Part shown: positions 40,430-52,265 of the stretch, one piece after another
Numbering within the stretch: position 1 is the first letter of the stretch
Layout of the letters: each line of letters begins with the position of its first letter
DNA from: Arctopsyche grandis
Taxonomy: Eukaryota > Arthropoda > Insecta > Trichoptera > Hydropsychidae
Length of the DNA: 64,000 bases
Direction: 5' to 3'
NCBI RefSeq assembly: GCF_051622035.1
Contig: NC_135360.1
Coordinates: 9,352,001 to 9,416,000 of the forward strand
Position numbers and translations under genes: made by a program
The notes under the pieces: model-generated
Seen by the model: the letters and a program-made list of their open reading frames with translations, nothing else
What the model was told of the DNA's origin: nothing
The model's database searches: none

Positions 40430-41250
40430 AAAAGGTAGTCACAAGCGCCGATTTTCCACAAGCAAGGTGAAAAAAAGAAAAAGAAAAAGAAAAGCACCGC
40501 GGAAAAGTCGTTTAGTGAGTTGCGTAGGTACGCTTTTAATCCTTTACAGCACTTTTCTTATCTTCCCTATTCAATGGAGGTTCGCTTAATGTTCGTTCAC
40601 GATGATGAGGCGAATTTTCACCTGAAAAACTCTGACGCAACACACAACACAGTTAATAAAATCCACCATCAAATTTTCAACACGAAATTAAATCAAGAGA
40701 GATAATACCGGAAAATGAGTTTGACCCTGACTGCAATCGTTTCGAATGAATAATACGGTGTTAGCTATCGGATCGCTGGAAAAGCAGCCGTGGGAAAATT
40801 CACTCGGTGATGGACTGGAATGTCTTTCGGGAAAAAATGGACATATGTCACAAGCGTCCGATGTGTCGCGAGATCGAATCGAACCGGTCGGATCGGAACC
40901 GGGTGATAACCGGTTCGTTCGTGTTCGCGGTCGTTTCGATCCCTATCGTCGGATTCGAAGTCGAATTTGTCCCCGGCGCTTTTCGCCTTTGAAATTTCAC
41001 GGTCTCGACACGCAACTCGGCGGGAAAGCGCGTGATTTTCCCACCTCCCCACTCCCACTGGTCCACTTTCTCGCTGATTAATTTCCCGCCGATCGCTATC
41101 GGTGCCGATTAATCCCGCCGAATTTCACCCGTCGGCGTCGTCGTCCGATTATCTCGACGATTAGAGAACACGGACACGAACAATGAATGCGACGTTAGAT
41201 GACCGGGTCACATCGCTGGACCCAATTATGGTGTCCTCGGAAGCGTCAAA
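40430..41250. other. GC-rich island upstream of ace-1
   Basis: Unlike its surroundings, this stretch is GC- and CpG-rich (for example 40880-40990, with GATCGAATCGAACCGG and CCGGTTCGTTCG). Short frames on both strands are not protein-like. The simplest reading is a promoter or untranslated first exon, perhaps of ace-1, whose leader exon is missing. That link is inference. Confidence 0.4.
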
Positions 41251-41460
41251 TAGATAGTCGGAACATTTGAGGACAAACCCTGAATCTACAGCACGAACTT
41301 CATATCGTAGTAGGTATATAAGATTAATGTACTAGTGAATGAATATTTTGTGAATAATTCTCGTTGAAGCTTTCTGTGAAGTCGTCATAGAGGGTCGAAC
41401 CAGTCAGAGTGCACGTGTACGTGCAAATATTTATTTTTATTTATTTATTTAAATAGGAAC

Positions 41461-42492
41461 GGGTTTGGTGCAAACGATCGACAAGCGCCAGACAGACTGA
41501 ACCACAGATTAACTGGATGGCTGCTTTAAACGCAATTCTCGACTTCACGAATGATAGATTGCGCATAAGATGACGAGTAACCTTTCGATGTGCACAGATG
41601 CAATTATTAAAATTGAGTTGGATTTTTCTGGCGAGTTGAATAAGGCAAAATTCGGAACTAAAGTATCAGAAGCACAGAACGTATACAGGGTAGGTATGTC
41701 GGGAAGATATAAAGATATTTTCTGATATAAAGATATCAGAAAAAAGTATATTACCCTTATACACCTCGTCGATTATTTGCAAATATCCGCATCGGTCTTT
41801 AACGGCTCGGAACAAATCTTCGGCGTTCATATCTAATGTTGTAAAATTTTCTGTAATAATCTTTTGGAGAATATTCTCCAAACCGAGAATTTTCGAGAAT
41901 ATTCTTTTTTAGAGCATCTGTAGGGCTTCAATACTCTTCCGTTGCAATTTCAAAAAATGGATAAATTCATGTGAACGGTAAGATGAGGGAAGACACGAAT
42001 AAAAATAATTAACTAATGCAAAAAACTAATTAATAATAATTTTCAACATTTTGCATTTCATATGTACATAGAGAGGGTAAGCAAATGTGACTTTTGAGCA
42101 GTTGGTGAAACACAACAGAAATGTTGGGTTTGGTGCAAACGATCGAAAAGAATCAGACAGATTGAACCACAGATTAACTGGATGGCTGCTTTAAACGCAA
42201 TTCTCGAATTCACGAATGATAGATTGCGCATAAGATGACGAGTAACCTTTCGATGTGCACAGATGCAATTATTAAAATGGTAATTATTAAAATTGAGTTG
42301 GATTTTTCTAGCGAGTTTAAATAAGGCAAAATTCGGAACTAAAGTATCAGAAGCACAGAACGTATACAGGGTAGGTATGTCGGGACTTCGGGTAGATTTC
42401 GCTTAGTGTAAGTGCGAGCAGTGCGCACGCATAATGTACACGTGTCGTTAATCTGTGGTTCAGTCTGTCTGGCGCTTGTCGATCGTATGCAC
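41461..42492. repeat. Composite repeat: 245-bp direct repeats around repeat B, with an inverted end
   Basis: A segment of about 245 bp (41461..41705, starting GGGTTTGGTGCAAACGATCG) is repeated in the same orientation at 42125..42385. The space between holds repeat B copy 2 (41723..42124), which matches 9550..9946. The beginning of the direct repeat also recurs inverted at 42448..42492 (ATCTGTGGTTCAGTCTGTCT). Copy 1 of B lacks the flanking 245-bp segments. Confidence 0.85.
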
Positions 42493-43128
42493 CGCATCGA
42501 TAGGAACACATATAGAATAAAATATAAAAGAAAGCAGTACAGTGAGACAAAAAATATAAATGAAAATATTATATTCCAAGGACAGTGAGCACCAAATGGT
42601 AATATAGAAACAAAACAAAAAAGAAAAATTACAAAAACATATTAAAATAATGATTGACAATGAAGGTGAAGAAGCAAATCAACCACATATTTGCTTCTTT
42701 ACCTTAGCCCTAAAAGTACTGGAAGAGCCAGCAAAAAGTTCGGGGCAATCATCCATACCATCGTAAAGACGGCATATACATACATATGTACATATATACG
42801 CGCGATTGCAATATTAAATGATGTGTTATGACAAATTGGTGGATAGAAAAGATTAGTACATCTGGTGAATCGGGCATTAATGTTAAAACTAATTTCGTTT
42901 AAAACAGATGTGTCAAGGACACCATTAACTATCTTATATAAAAGTAACAAATCAGTAACCTTTCTGCGGTGAGACAAACTTACGATCTTGAAGAAAGAGA
43001 GTCTGTCATTATAAGTTGGTAACAATCTTACAAGACCGGTCTTATGGGATAACTGGCGCAGAAAACGCTTCTGAATTGTCTTTAAATGATCTATATATAT
43101 GAGTTTGGTAATAAGGAGACCATATGAC
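42493..43128. other. Intergenic, no gene recognised
   Basis: AT-rich. A minus-strand frame (42699-43025) contains SHRRKVTDLLLLYKIVNGVL, which resembles the extreme C-terminal region of jockey/CR1-type LINE proteins. It is probably a decayed LINE fragment. Confidence 0.5.
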
Positions 43129-43666
43129 CAGTGGTGCAGTCGGGCCAGGTTGCCGACCTGGTACTTCTTTTTGAGTCAGGTCGCCGCCCTGGCACTTGAT
43201 TGATACAAACATTGTTTTTCGAGTACAATTAAAAAATATTTTGACTGAAATTTCATATAAAATTTTGTATTCCAAATATTGTGAGCAGACTCTCGTTCAA
43301 CACTCGATGACCACAATCGAAGAGTAATCTGAGCATATTCAAAACTTAAAAGACGTTTAATTAAATTTATTGGCTTTTTTTTTATCTAAAACCACCCAAA
43401 ACTTCGAAAGAAAACATTCTTTGAACAAACACGGGTTTTGCAAAATTTAAGATGTTGAAGAGGATGCATTATGGAAGTTTTTATAAAATATACCATAATT
43501 TTAACAAGTAAGAATATTTGTTAATTATTATTTGATTTTTTTTATAAATATTTGAAATACCAATATTAGGATACAACTTTTTTTTAGTAAGGAAAAAAGT
43601 GGGGTGGGGGGGGTCGTAAAAATTAAACACCGACCTAGTTCTTTTTTATTTAGCACTACACCACTG
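43129..43666. mobile_element. hAT-type MITE, 538 bp, perfect 8-bp target duplication
   Basis: The termini are CAGTGGTGCAGT (43129) and ACTACACCACTG (43666), a 12-bp inverted repeat with one mismatch. The flanks are identical: CATATGAC at 43121..43128 and 43667..43674. Eight-bp duplications and CAGTGG-type ends are diagnostic of hAT elements. No transposase is present. Its right part is included in the palindrome at 43593..44094. Confidence 0.93.
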
Positions 43667-44094
43667 CATATGACTAAAGCGGGTCTACCTCACGGGCCGG
43701 AATGAGAAACGCCCGAAAACGCAAATATCGGAAGGCAAAGATCCAAAATCGAAACATCAAAAAAAAGGGCGCACGGTAAACGGTACATACTCACTTAATT
43801 TGCGCGAGCAGGATACAACAGGAACAAGGGGAACAGGCTTTTCCTCCCGTATTCTGCGCGCGCACATTAAGTGAGTATGTACCGTTTACCATGCACCCTT
43901 TTTTTTTGATCTTTCAACTTAAGATCTTTCGATTTTCGATCTTTGCTTTCCGATATTTGCGTTTTCGGGCGTTTCACATTCCGACCCGTGAGGTAGACCC
44001 GCTTCAGTCATATGCAATGGTGTAGTGCTAAATAAAAAAGAACTAGGTCGGTGTTTAATTTTTACGACCCCCCCCCCCCCCCACCCCACTTTTT
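43593..44094. repeat. Large palindrome (arms about 215-240 bp)
   Basis: Left arm about 43593-43806 and right arm about 43857-44094 are inverted copies with a spacer of about 50 bp. Landmarks: GGGGGGGTCGTAAAAATTAA pairs with TTAATTTTTACGACCCCCCC; GGTAAACGGTACATACTCAC pairs with GTGAGTATGTACCGTTTACC. The arms include the right end of the hAT MITE and its target duplication, so the inversion is younger than the MITE insertion. Confidence 0.9.
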
Positions 44095-44109
44095 GTGTGT
44101 TCTGTTCTG

Positions 44110-44285
44110 TGCCTGTTCCTCTTGTTCTTGTTGTATCCTGCTCGCGCAAATTAAGTGAGTATGTACCGTTTACCATGCACCCTTTTTTTTTGATCTTTCG
44201 ACTTAAGATCTTTCGATTTTTGATCTTTGCCTTCCGATATTTGCGTTTTCGGTAATTTCACATTCCGGCCCGTCATGGAGACCGG
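44110..44285. repeat. Third copy of the palindrome arm unit
   Basis: It repeats the right-arm unit in the same orientation: TTGTATCCTGCTCGCGCAAA, GTGAGTATGTACCGTTTACC, then CGATCTTT-type motifs and CACATTCCGGCCCG. The opposite orientation appears at 63865-64000. Confidence 0.85.
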
Positions 44286-45126
44286 ACTGAAGCATACTCC
44301 ATATTACTGCGAACTAAACTGTTATCGGCAGATAAATCTTAAAGTTAAAACTTGAAGTTAAATAAATAAAAAGATTAAAACTTAATAAATACCTTCATAT
44401 TGATAAATTTGATTAAGAAATGAATACACAATATTATATTATATTTCTATTACGAAATGAAATTTATTTATTTATATATATAATATTTCAATAGATGGAA
44501 CAACTTTAAAATGCGACAGAATTCTACACATACATATGTACATGCACATAATACATACATACTTGTATGTACCATAGAGAGAAATAGTAATGTACGGGGG
44601 GGCCATAAAACGGGTCCTGCTGCGGACCACGGGCCTTGCATTGTTAACGTATGCCGTGTGCATACATTGTGCTGAAAGTGCACGTTGCAACTGCAAGTAG
44701 TGCAGCATGTCGTTGTATAAGTTTTTCCCCTAACGCTCCATTAGTTCGAAACCGCTGCATGGACGAAGAAGACTACCGCAACTCAACCGTTAAATAACCG
44801 CAACATTGTGCGATGTGTTCAATTTAATATACATATTATTCGATTTTTGTGCTATTTTCGGTCGTACTCTTTGTTCAAAATTTATATGAAATCGATCTGG
44901 AATTCTTCAAAATGATATTCCAATGTAAGAAAATATTGAATTGAAATTCGATACTTGTACCAATGATTTTACATTTCGTATTAAAATGAAAAAGTCGACG
45001 AAAATCTAATTGGATTCCAGATTTTTTTTTGCAATTGCGTATAAGACAATGACGATATATATTGGAAACGGAAAACGTGGGTGAGAAGTATTATATAATA
45101 TTTATTTATTTATTTATATTACACTA
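44286..45126. other. Intergenic; GC-richer middle
   Basis: The segment 44595-44830 is GC-richer (GGGGGGGCCATAAAACGGGT) and non-repetitive in this window. It could be an untranslated exon or regulatory DNA. No gene was recognised. Confidence 0.35.
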
Positions 45127-45510
45127 GTTGTTTTACCCGGCTTCGTTCAGTATTTGTAATATAAACAGCTTAAACATGGCGAATCTAATAGTAAATATAT
45201 ATTTTTTTTATTAAATTTATTTGAATTGAAAAAAAAATTCAACCAATCGAATCGTCATAGAAACTGACTTGTTTTCGATTTCCAACCAACTATTGTTACA
45301 AACTTACAAAGTCTCTTTCGAAATTATATATTAGATGTATTATATATTATACCAGAATCTGGCGGCTCCCCCGGTGCCCTTCGCCCCCGGCACCCCCGTC
45401 CCCCGCCCCCATGTCGTCATGGAAATTTTGACTTGTTTTCGAAGTTCCCAACCATTTTCCAACCAACAATATTTACTTACATATAAAGTCTCTTTCGAAA
45501 TTATATATTA
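45127..45510 (+). repeat. CCCGG-head repeat family, copy 2
   Basis: The head is TTGTTTTACCCGGCTTCGTT. Next come TTAAACATGGCGAATCTAAT, the module ending CTTTCGAAATTATATATTAG, then a GC-rich insert (45352-45415, ACCAGAATCTGGCGGCTCCC) and a second partial module with the same ending. Confidence 0.8.
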
Positions 45511-45517
45511 GATATGT

Positions 45518-45798
45518 ATATGACAAGGATAGTTGATATTGTGGAGAGAGTGAAGATATTGAAATGGTAATGGAAATTGGTGGGTCACATGGCTAGAAGA
45601 ATTAACAAAAGTGCTGGAATGGTGCCTGAGAAAATGTAAAAGGGTGAAAAGAAGGCTGCATGGAAGATGGGTAGATGAAATTAGAAAAATGTGTGGGGTG
45701 AGGTGGATAAGAGTTACGCAAAACAGAGACGAATAGAAGTGTATTGGAGAGGCATTCATCCAGCAGTGGATGGTGAATGGCTTTAAATGATGATAATA
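45518..45798 (+). mobile_element. RTE LINE 3' remnant
   Basis: It matches the last 280 bp of the RTE at 18119..20285: GAGAGAGTGAAGATATTGAA, later CATCCAGCAGTGGATGGTGA, then ATGATGATAAT. It has decayed, with frame breaks. Confidence 0.85.
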
Positions 45799-46244
45799 TC
45801 TTTAGCTCAAGACTTCTTCAAGTCAAAGATCTAAACCAAACAATACTTTGGTATTTTACGTTTATACCTAAAAAGTAATAATGTATATATGTATATACAT
45901 ATGTATGTAGATATATTGTTGTAATCACTGAGATTTATCATAAGTTTATGTTTTTAAAAACTTTTTGAAGGTCATACATACATACATATATTATAATCAA
46001 AATAAATCGTGAGTATATTCCAATAGCTATTGATCCAGTGATCATTATCTATTTTACAAATTATTTTTTCTGTTGTGATATTATCTTATTGTGAAATTAA
46101 GTGTTTGAGGTATAATAGAAAAAAAACTCAAAAGGCTATATATTATACAATTATTCTTAAAAGTGTTCATATTTCATAACCATAAGCCTCTTGTAAGTCA
46201 ACGATCTAATAGTGTTTTGGTAGTTTGTGTTAATACCTGAAGGG

Positions 46245-46446
46245 CACTGGCGGATTATCTTACAGACGTACTAGGCGCTTGCCTAAGGCTCACGATCCTT
46301 GAGGACCTCATAAATATCACGAAAATCATAATATATTGTTTAAAAGTTTAGTAAATATCTTTGAATGTCTGAAAAAATGGCATCATTTATTGGGGGTGGG
46401 GAATAAAACTACCCCTAAGACCCCCAATTGAGTCGATCCGCCACTG
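46245..46446. mobile_element. hAT-type MITE, 202 bp, perfect 8-bp target duplication
   Basis: The ends are CACTGGCGGAT and ATCCGCCACTG. Both flanks read CTGAAGGG (46237..46244 and 46447..46454), an exact 8-bp duplication. The surrounding repeat continues across once the element is removed. Confidence 0.93.
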
Positions 46447-46515
46447 CTGAAGGGTATAGACATCTTGTAATCTTCGAGACTTTTCAGTTTGTTAGTATAG
46501 TTGTATGTGTGTACG

Positions 46516-47145
46516 TAGGGATTGCATTACCAGTTTACTGATTTACCGGTAAATCGCTCAAATGTCGCCATCAGTAATTACCGGTTAGTACATATACAGC
46601 GAATGATGTACATATATACATATGTATACAGGCATATTAAATGATAATTTTTGAGCGGGTTGAAGTTTTTAGTCTAAACAGAATTTTCTAACAACTGGCA
46701 GCACCGCATTCCTGATTTCTACCGCTCGCTATAATACGAATAAGATATACAATTGCAAGGTGATAGTAACTCATTGTAATAAGTTGTGGTGAGTTGCGAA
46801 CCTTCTGTCAGTTTGACAGTTTTCTTGAGTGAGAGTGGCTAAATTGATGCATGCTTAAGAGTGGCAACACAGATCAACCAAGTCGTAATAAATGCCATCA
46901 GACGGTTCAATTGTGATTATTAATTATTACGAATGGGTTTTATGTATTTACATATATGAATTACATTATTACATTATTAAACTGAGATTTTTCATTATTT
47001 CAATCTAGGTTAAAGTTTTTAGAAATAGTAACTGCATATCTAATCCACGTAATTCATTTACCGGTAAAAACTGGTATACCGGTAATGGGATAAATTATTT
47101 ACCTTTTACCAGTAAATGGAATTTGACGGTAAATTGCAATCTGTA
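46516..47145. mobile_element. DNA element with TTTACCGGTAAA-rich inverted ends
   Basis: The left end, TAGGGATTGCATTACC, and the complement of the right end, TACAGATTGCAATTTACC, are similar. Both are followed by several TTTACCGGTAAA-type palindromes. I found no target duplication. A related end lies at 50495-50572. hAT-like termini are suspected. Confidence 0.55.
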
Positions 47146-47274
47146 GTTGTTAGTGATGCTATCACAGAATCTCCTGGTTAGTTTGTTAGTAATATCTACT
47201 GTAGTGTTTTCAAGTTATTATCATATATATATTTATTTATTTATTTATTTTAAACAGACCATTGTGGCATAACA

Positions 47275-47400
47275 GGAATTCCTAAAGTATATAATATCGC
47301 TATTCCGTTTGTCTGTCTGTCTGTGTAAGATAACGATTGCCGTACTATAAAAGTCGTTTCTATTCGACATACATACGTACGTCACTACTAAAACGTATAT
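47275..47400. repeat. Dispersed repeat, short
   Basis: TATAATATCGCTATTCCGTT, then TGTCTGTCTGTCTGTG and GCCGTACTATAAAAGTCGTT. It recurs inverted at about 61550-61635. Confidence 0.75.
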
Positions 47401-47544
47401 GAAGATATAATAACAAAAGAAAAAAACCTCTATATATACTAATCGTTACCAATCCTTCCGCTTGGCTGAAAATTTACCGTCATCACTTGAAAATTAATTT
47501 AATTCATTCATTCATTTTTCTATCGGTCTTTTATATTGTTTACT

Positions 47545-47975
47545 AGTTGTTTTATCCGGCTTCGCTCAGTATTTGTAATATAAACAGCTTAAACTTGGCG
47601 AATCTAACAGTAAATAATAATTTGTTTTTTATTAAATTTATTTGAATCGAAATATATCGAATCGTCATAGAAACCGTTTTGCTTACGAAGTTCCCAATCA
47701 ACGATACTAAGTCTCTTTCGAAATTATATATTAGATGTATAATATATTATACCAGAATCCGGCAGCCCCTCCCCCGGCACCCCCGGGGGCCTTCGTCCCC
47801 GGCGTCCCTCGGGCCGGGGGTGAATTTATTTGAATCGAAAAAAATATATATCGAATCATCATAGAAACCGATTTGTTTTCAATGTTACGAACCAAAATTA
47901 TATATTTACATACTTACATACATACAAAGTCTCTTTCGAAATTATATATTAGATATATATGTAGGTAGGTAGGTA
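47545..47975 (+). repeat. CCCGG-head repeat family, copy 3
   Basis: The layout is as at 45127: head with TTATCCGGCTTCGCTCAGTA, module ending CTTTCGAAATTATATATTAG (47709), GC-rich insert 47755-47822 (CCAGAATCCGGCAGCCCCTC), then a second complete module with the same ending (47935). Confidence 0.8.
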
Positions 47976-48039
47976 GTTTTTACCTTTTTTTTTCATATTA
48001 AACAATTAAATTAAATATATTTAAAAGGTATTTGAAAAA

Positions 48040-48165
48040 AAGTCGACCGCGTGGGGATAGAATACATGACTGACGACACATTTCTTTTATTTTTTTTTTA
48101 TTTATAACTTAATATGCCAACACCCATACGATGATATGTCATCGGGTACAACACTAGTGTGTAAA
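48040..48165 (-). repeat. Dispersed repeat shared with 59453-59550
   Basis: Read on the minus strand it runs ACTAGTGTTGTACCCGATGA, ATATCATCG, GGGTGTTGGCAT, later AAATGTGTCG and TATTCTATCCCCACGCGGTC. The plus-strand copy at 59453 has the same order. Confidence 0.7.
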
Positions 48166-48339
48166 TAGGCGTGCTGTAATTGATTTTTAATTGATCCAAA
48201 TGAAACGAGGATAGAAGTGGGAATGGACAATGACTTTGGTGAACCAAGCATAGAACATATCAACCGTCTGTCACGATACTACACACGATCCCATACAGAA
48301 AACTGAGAATGACCCATCAAAACTACACTATGCTTTTTC

Positions 48340-48850
48340 ACACAGCATGCTACCCCCGGGTTAATGGGGCGTTTGTTTATGCTGCATCTCTCGCGGGATA
48401 TCATTTTATTTTTCCGGCGGGCAGCCGCTACATAATTCCCGGGTAGGTACTGTGCATAGGTACCTGCCGGGTACTACATACTACATAGGTACTACGGAGC
48501 ACCCAACGACCCCCACAGTCCACACACAACTGCAAACGGGTCGATTTTGCCGTACCGGAACGTTCGACCCCTCTCGCTTCATTTGCATTCGTCTCGTGTT
48601 CGCAATTAACAGTTATCAAAACGGACGGGTTATCTGCGCGATCGAACGTCAGCTGGACCGGAAGTGAGCCCGAATCGTCTCGGTGGAAGCTGGTTTTTTC
48701 CTCCCCCAACCCTCGCTCCGGTCTCGGTTTAATCCGTCGCGAGAGGAGACAATATGGCGACAAACTGCCGCGCAACGCGGCCATGTTGAATTAATTATTC
48801 AAATTAGTTTCTTGTCAAGTGGCGTCGCGTAAAGTACACACAAACTTCCA
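48340..48850. other. GC-rich island, candidate promoter/first exon
   Basis: CpG-rich and outside the repeat mosaic. On the minus strand, CAACATGGCC (ATG at 48784) opens a 118-residue frame (MAALRGSLSPYCLLSRRIKP) that I do not recognise. A donor-like GTACCTATG follows CCGGCAG near 48465 on that strand. An untranslated exon (for example of ace-1) or a short novel exon are both possible. Confidence 0.35.
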
Positions 48851-50490
48851 ACGGGGGTCCCTCGGATAACTTTTTAATGCGTCCTTTAAGCACACACTTA
48901 TAATCGCATAAAACACTAGAGTACGTATATATGTACACAGGGCCGGCTCAAATGTGCAGCAGACTAGGCACATGCGTACGGGCGCCCTAATTTTTCTTTT
49001 TTTATTTACAAAATTGATAACTTAATTACTTAAAACAATTATAAAATCACAGCCAATCAGAAAAATATATGAAACTTTTTAAACCGTGAAGCAATAGATG
49101 AAGCTTATAATTACCACCACGGAAGTAAGACGAAGGATTCGAGCATGCATTAGAAACCGGCAATTGAAAACAAACATTAAATTACACTGTTCGACAAATG
49201 ACGTTATCAATCCACAAGAATAGTCGAAATATGATTTTATTGATTTTATTGGAATTTTATTTAATTCTTATATAAAGACAATTTAATATATTATCCCTAT
49301 TAATTCAATTCAGATTCGTGTTAATACGAGTAAATAATAGTACGAGTTTTTAGCTCGCAATTTTACCGTTTTAAAATTCAGCACACTTCCAATTAACCCT
49401 TTTAAACGAAAAAAAAAATTGTGTGGCCAGAACACTATCTCAATAAATATGTTTCAATAGAAAATACTCAATATAAAACAGTATAAACAGTGGGAAAAAT
49501 CCCAAGTGAAAATACGTACTTTTGACTTTTGATTTGAACTGGACGACTACTTAAAGAGATTTGAAAGCTGAAAAGTACTACAAATGAAAGATAAAATACC
49601 TGACTATAGATTCCAATATTCATTTTGAACAGGATAATGACAGATTTTGAGAAATTGACCGAACAACATATAGAAAAATCGCGTGATTTAAAAAACACAT
49701 GTATCTCCGAATCTCGAGCCAATTACCGTTTTTTATTACTAGATTCGTGTTTACTGAGCATAGATCTATAAGAAAAGTCATATCTCGTCTCTGAACCATT
49801 TTTCGTGTCAAACAGTGTTATTTTAACAATTTTTTTGTTTTATTTGACGTTGAAATTATTTGGCGTGCTCCCTCAATTAGGTTTTTATACCATAATTCTA
49901 ATAATTGGTAAGACATCTGTATGAGTGATACCTCAAATGAAAGGGAAAAAAGCAAGCATATTTTTGTAAAGGTTTGACCTTTTTAGGTAAATGCAGTTTT
50001 CTTAATACAAAAAAAAAATCACTTTTCTCCTACTTGACAAATTTTCGAAAAATTATCGTGCCTCTAGTATTTTTTTCTGTTGGCAAAGATGATTGGATTT
50101 ATTTTTATTTGATTGAATAAACATTAGATTACTGTATGTGGTTACTTTTCCTAAAAACGTTAACCCACATAAATTGAATCATGAATAATTAAAAACAAAT
50201 CTCAGGCGAATAATGTTATATAAATGCATTCAAGTAAATTCCTAAAAATAAATAAATTTCATTTTTTATTTTTAGCCAATCATATTTAACGTTTTGATCA
50301 TAGTTGAAACAACCGTCTGATCACAATAAAACTAAGTTTTGTTTTGCCAGTGAATTTATCAATTTGAAATAGCCACATTTAATACTGAAAAAAAAACAAA
50401 TTCCAGAAAACATTATTCACCATAAGCCATTAGTATTGATTTTTAATGTAATATTATGCAATCATATGCCTGTATATGCACTTAATTCTA
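48851..50490. other. Intergenic, AT-rich, transposon debris
   Basis: At 48938 CACAGGGCCGGCTCAAATGT looks like a hAT-type terminus. The rest shows no gene. AACCGTCTGATCACAAT near 50310 resembles part of the element at 46516, inverted. Confidence 0.4.
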
Positions 50491-50494
50491 GATA

Positions 50495-50572
50495 AAATAG
50501 TTTAACAGATGGCGAAATTTTGCCGATTTACCGGTAAACCGGCGTATCGGTATACCGGCACTGCAATCCCTA
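50495..50572 (-). mobile_element. Terminal fragment of the TTTACCGGTAAA element
   Basis: The complement of its right end reads TAGGGATTGCAGTGCCGG, followed by TTTACCGGTAAATCGG and TTTCGCCATC, matching the left 75 bp of 46516..47145. Confidence 0.65.
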
Positions 50573-52265
50573 ATGATTACATTGCATACAATTAATTTAA
50601 TTATTTATACGATAAACGATTTATAAAATTCGAATATATATGTAAATATACGAGTATTTCCATATATTACAGAACTAAGAGCTTCTATCGTATTGAAAAC
50701 ATAAACATTATATTCTACAGTTATTGTATAATGCATCTGTATTATATCATGTTCAAAAATTATTTTTATATTGCATTCCCATTTAATAGGGTTGACACAT
50801 TTTCCCACATCAGCATGTATGTATATACACACATATATGAATGATCTGAATATTTCTATTATCATATTAGCTAACGGAAAGCCGGTCCATGTTGATCGGT
50901 TGACATGTTTACCCGGTACAAAGTAACTTGCCGAAAACGATACTTAATATAACTCCTATAAAGTTCTAGGTATAGATGTATGTATGAATGTATACTTTCC
51001 ACGTTCTTCGGAGCTTTCTTTTTTGCCATCATTGGCATCCATTATGAGGGGGAGCTCTGTGCAAACATTTAAAAAGGAGATTAACATCGTCGTCAACAAT
51101 GCGAACAGTATCAGATGGTATACAACCACTACTACCACGATGACAAGATGTTTTATTATCTAAGTATACGAACCGTTTTCTCGATTTATTTCAGTTGTAG
51201 GACACTTGTGGGGCGCGAATGTGTTGACCCTACACTTGGAACAAAGTAATCTCATCTTTGTGACTAGCAATAATACTGAAATTGGACTGAATAAGTAGGT
51301 CGAACTTATATGAACTATAGGAAATCGGTAATATATATACATATATATGAATTTAATAGACTCAGAGTAAGAGAAATTGAAATGTTACGATAGATCGTAC
51401 GTGAGATAGACACAGTACTGAAATGGTACCCAGGAGAATGTAGAAGGAAAGCAAGGTAAGGTGCAAGAGTGTTAAAGTAAAAAAAATGCATGGAGACATG
51501 TATGTATGTATATACATATGTACGTATAGAAGAGTGTATCCTAGTTAAGGACACTTCAATTATTCTTGTTATAGGATTCCTAAAGTAAGAATAATGGAAG
51601 TGTATTGGAAAGGCCTTCATCCATCATGAATAATATATATGCTATATGAAAACCTGCGATGTGTATTATTTAGTAACTACTTGGTTCAGATCAGACGCGG
51701 CTCGTGACATTAAAAACAGGTGGGGCACGAGAAAGCTAAATATACATATTTTTTTTCAAAAAAATTGACTTAATATATTTTTAGTGACTTTTTTAAAGCA
51801 AATTATCGCCTTCGTTAATTATGTGTTCTAAAAAAATGTGATTAATTAAAAATATTTAATGACAAAAATTAAAGAATTGACATATTTTGATTGACAATTT
51901 AAGAATACCTTGCAAAAAATAATTAAAATATCTAAAAAAAAAACGGTATCGTGTATTTTTCGAATCGTATGGAAAATATAAACGACCGTAGCTGGCGCTT
52001 TCTGCCCCAAAGAGACCTTTACGCAGCCAACTAAAAGCGACCCTTCGTATACGGAAATATGGATCTTTCTTTTCTGCCTCGACTGATTTTCTACACTCTA
52101 AATCGAATATTATTCGCAAGTGCCAAAGTAGCAGGAAAATCGAAGCTGGTGACCACGGGACCACAGCAGATAAACGACTGCCCCGAACTGAATTACGAAC
52201 CGGCCCAACTCACCGCATGGTGAGCGGGATAAAGTAACACTTATTTATTTATTTATTACATTTAA
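50573..52265. other. Intergenic; includes an RTE 3' remnant
   Basis: Between about 51400 and 51640 a decayed RTE end is visible (CTGAAATGGTACCCAGGAGA; GGAAAGGCCTTCATCCATCA). A sequence at 51695 (GACGCGGCTCGTGACATTAA) looks like a DNA-transposon terminus. There is no gene. Confidence 0.5.

Noticed and set aside
48428-48784. Confident call of a novel 118-residue protein
   Set aside because: There is no recognisable domain and no codon or splice support, so it is reported only as a frame in a GC-rich island.
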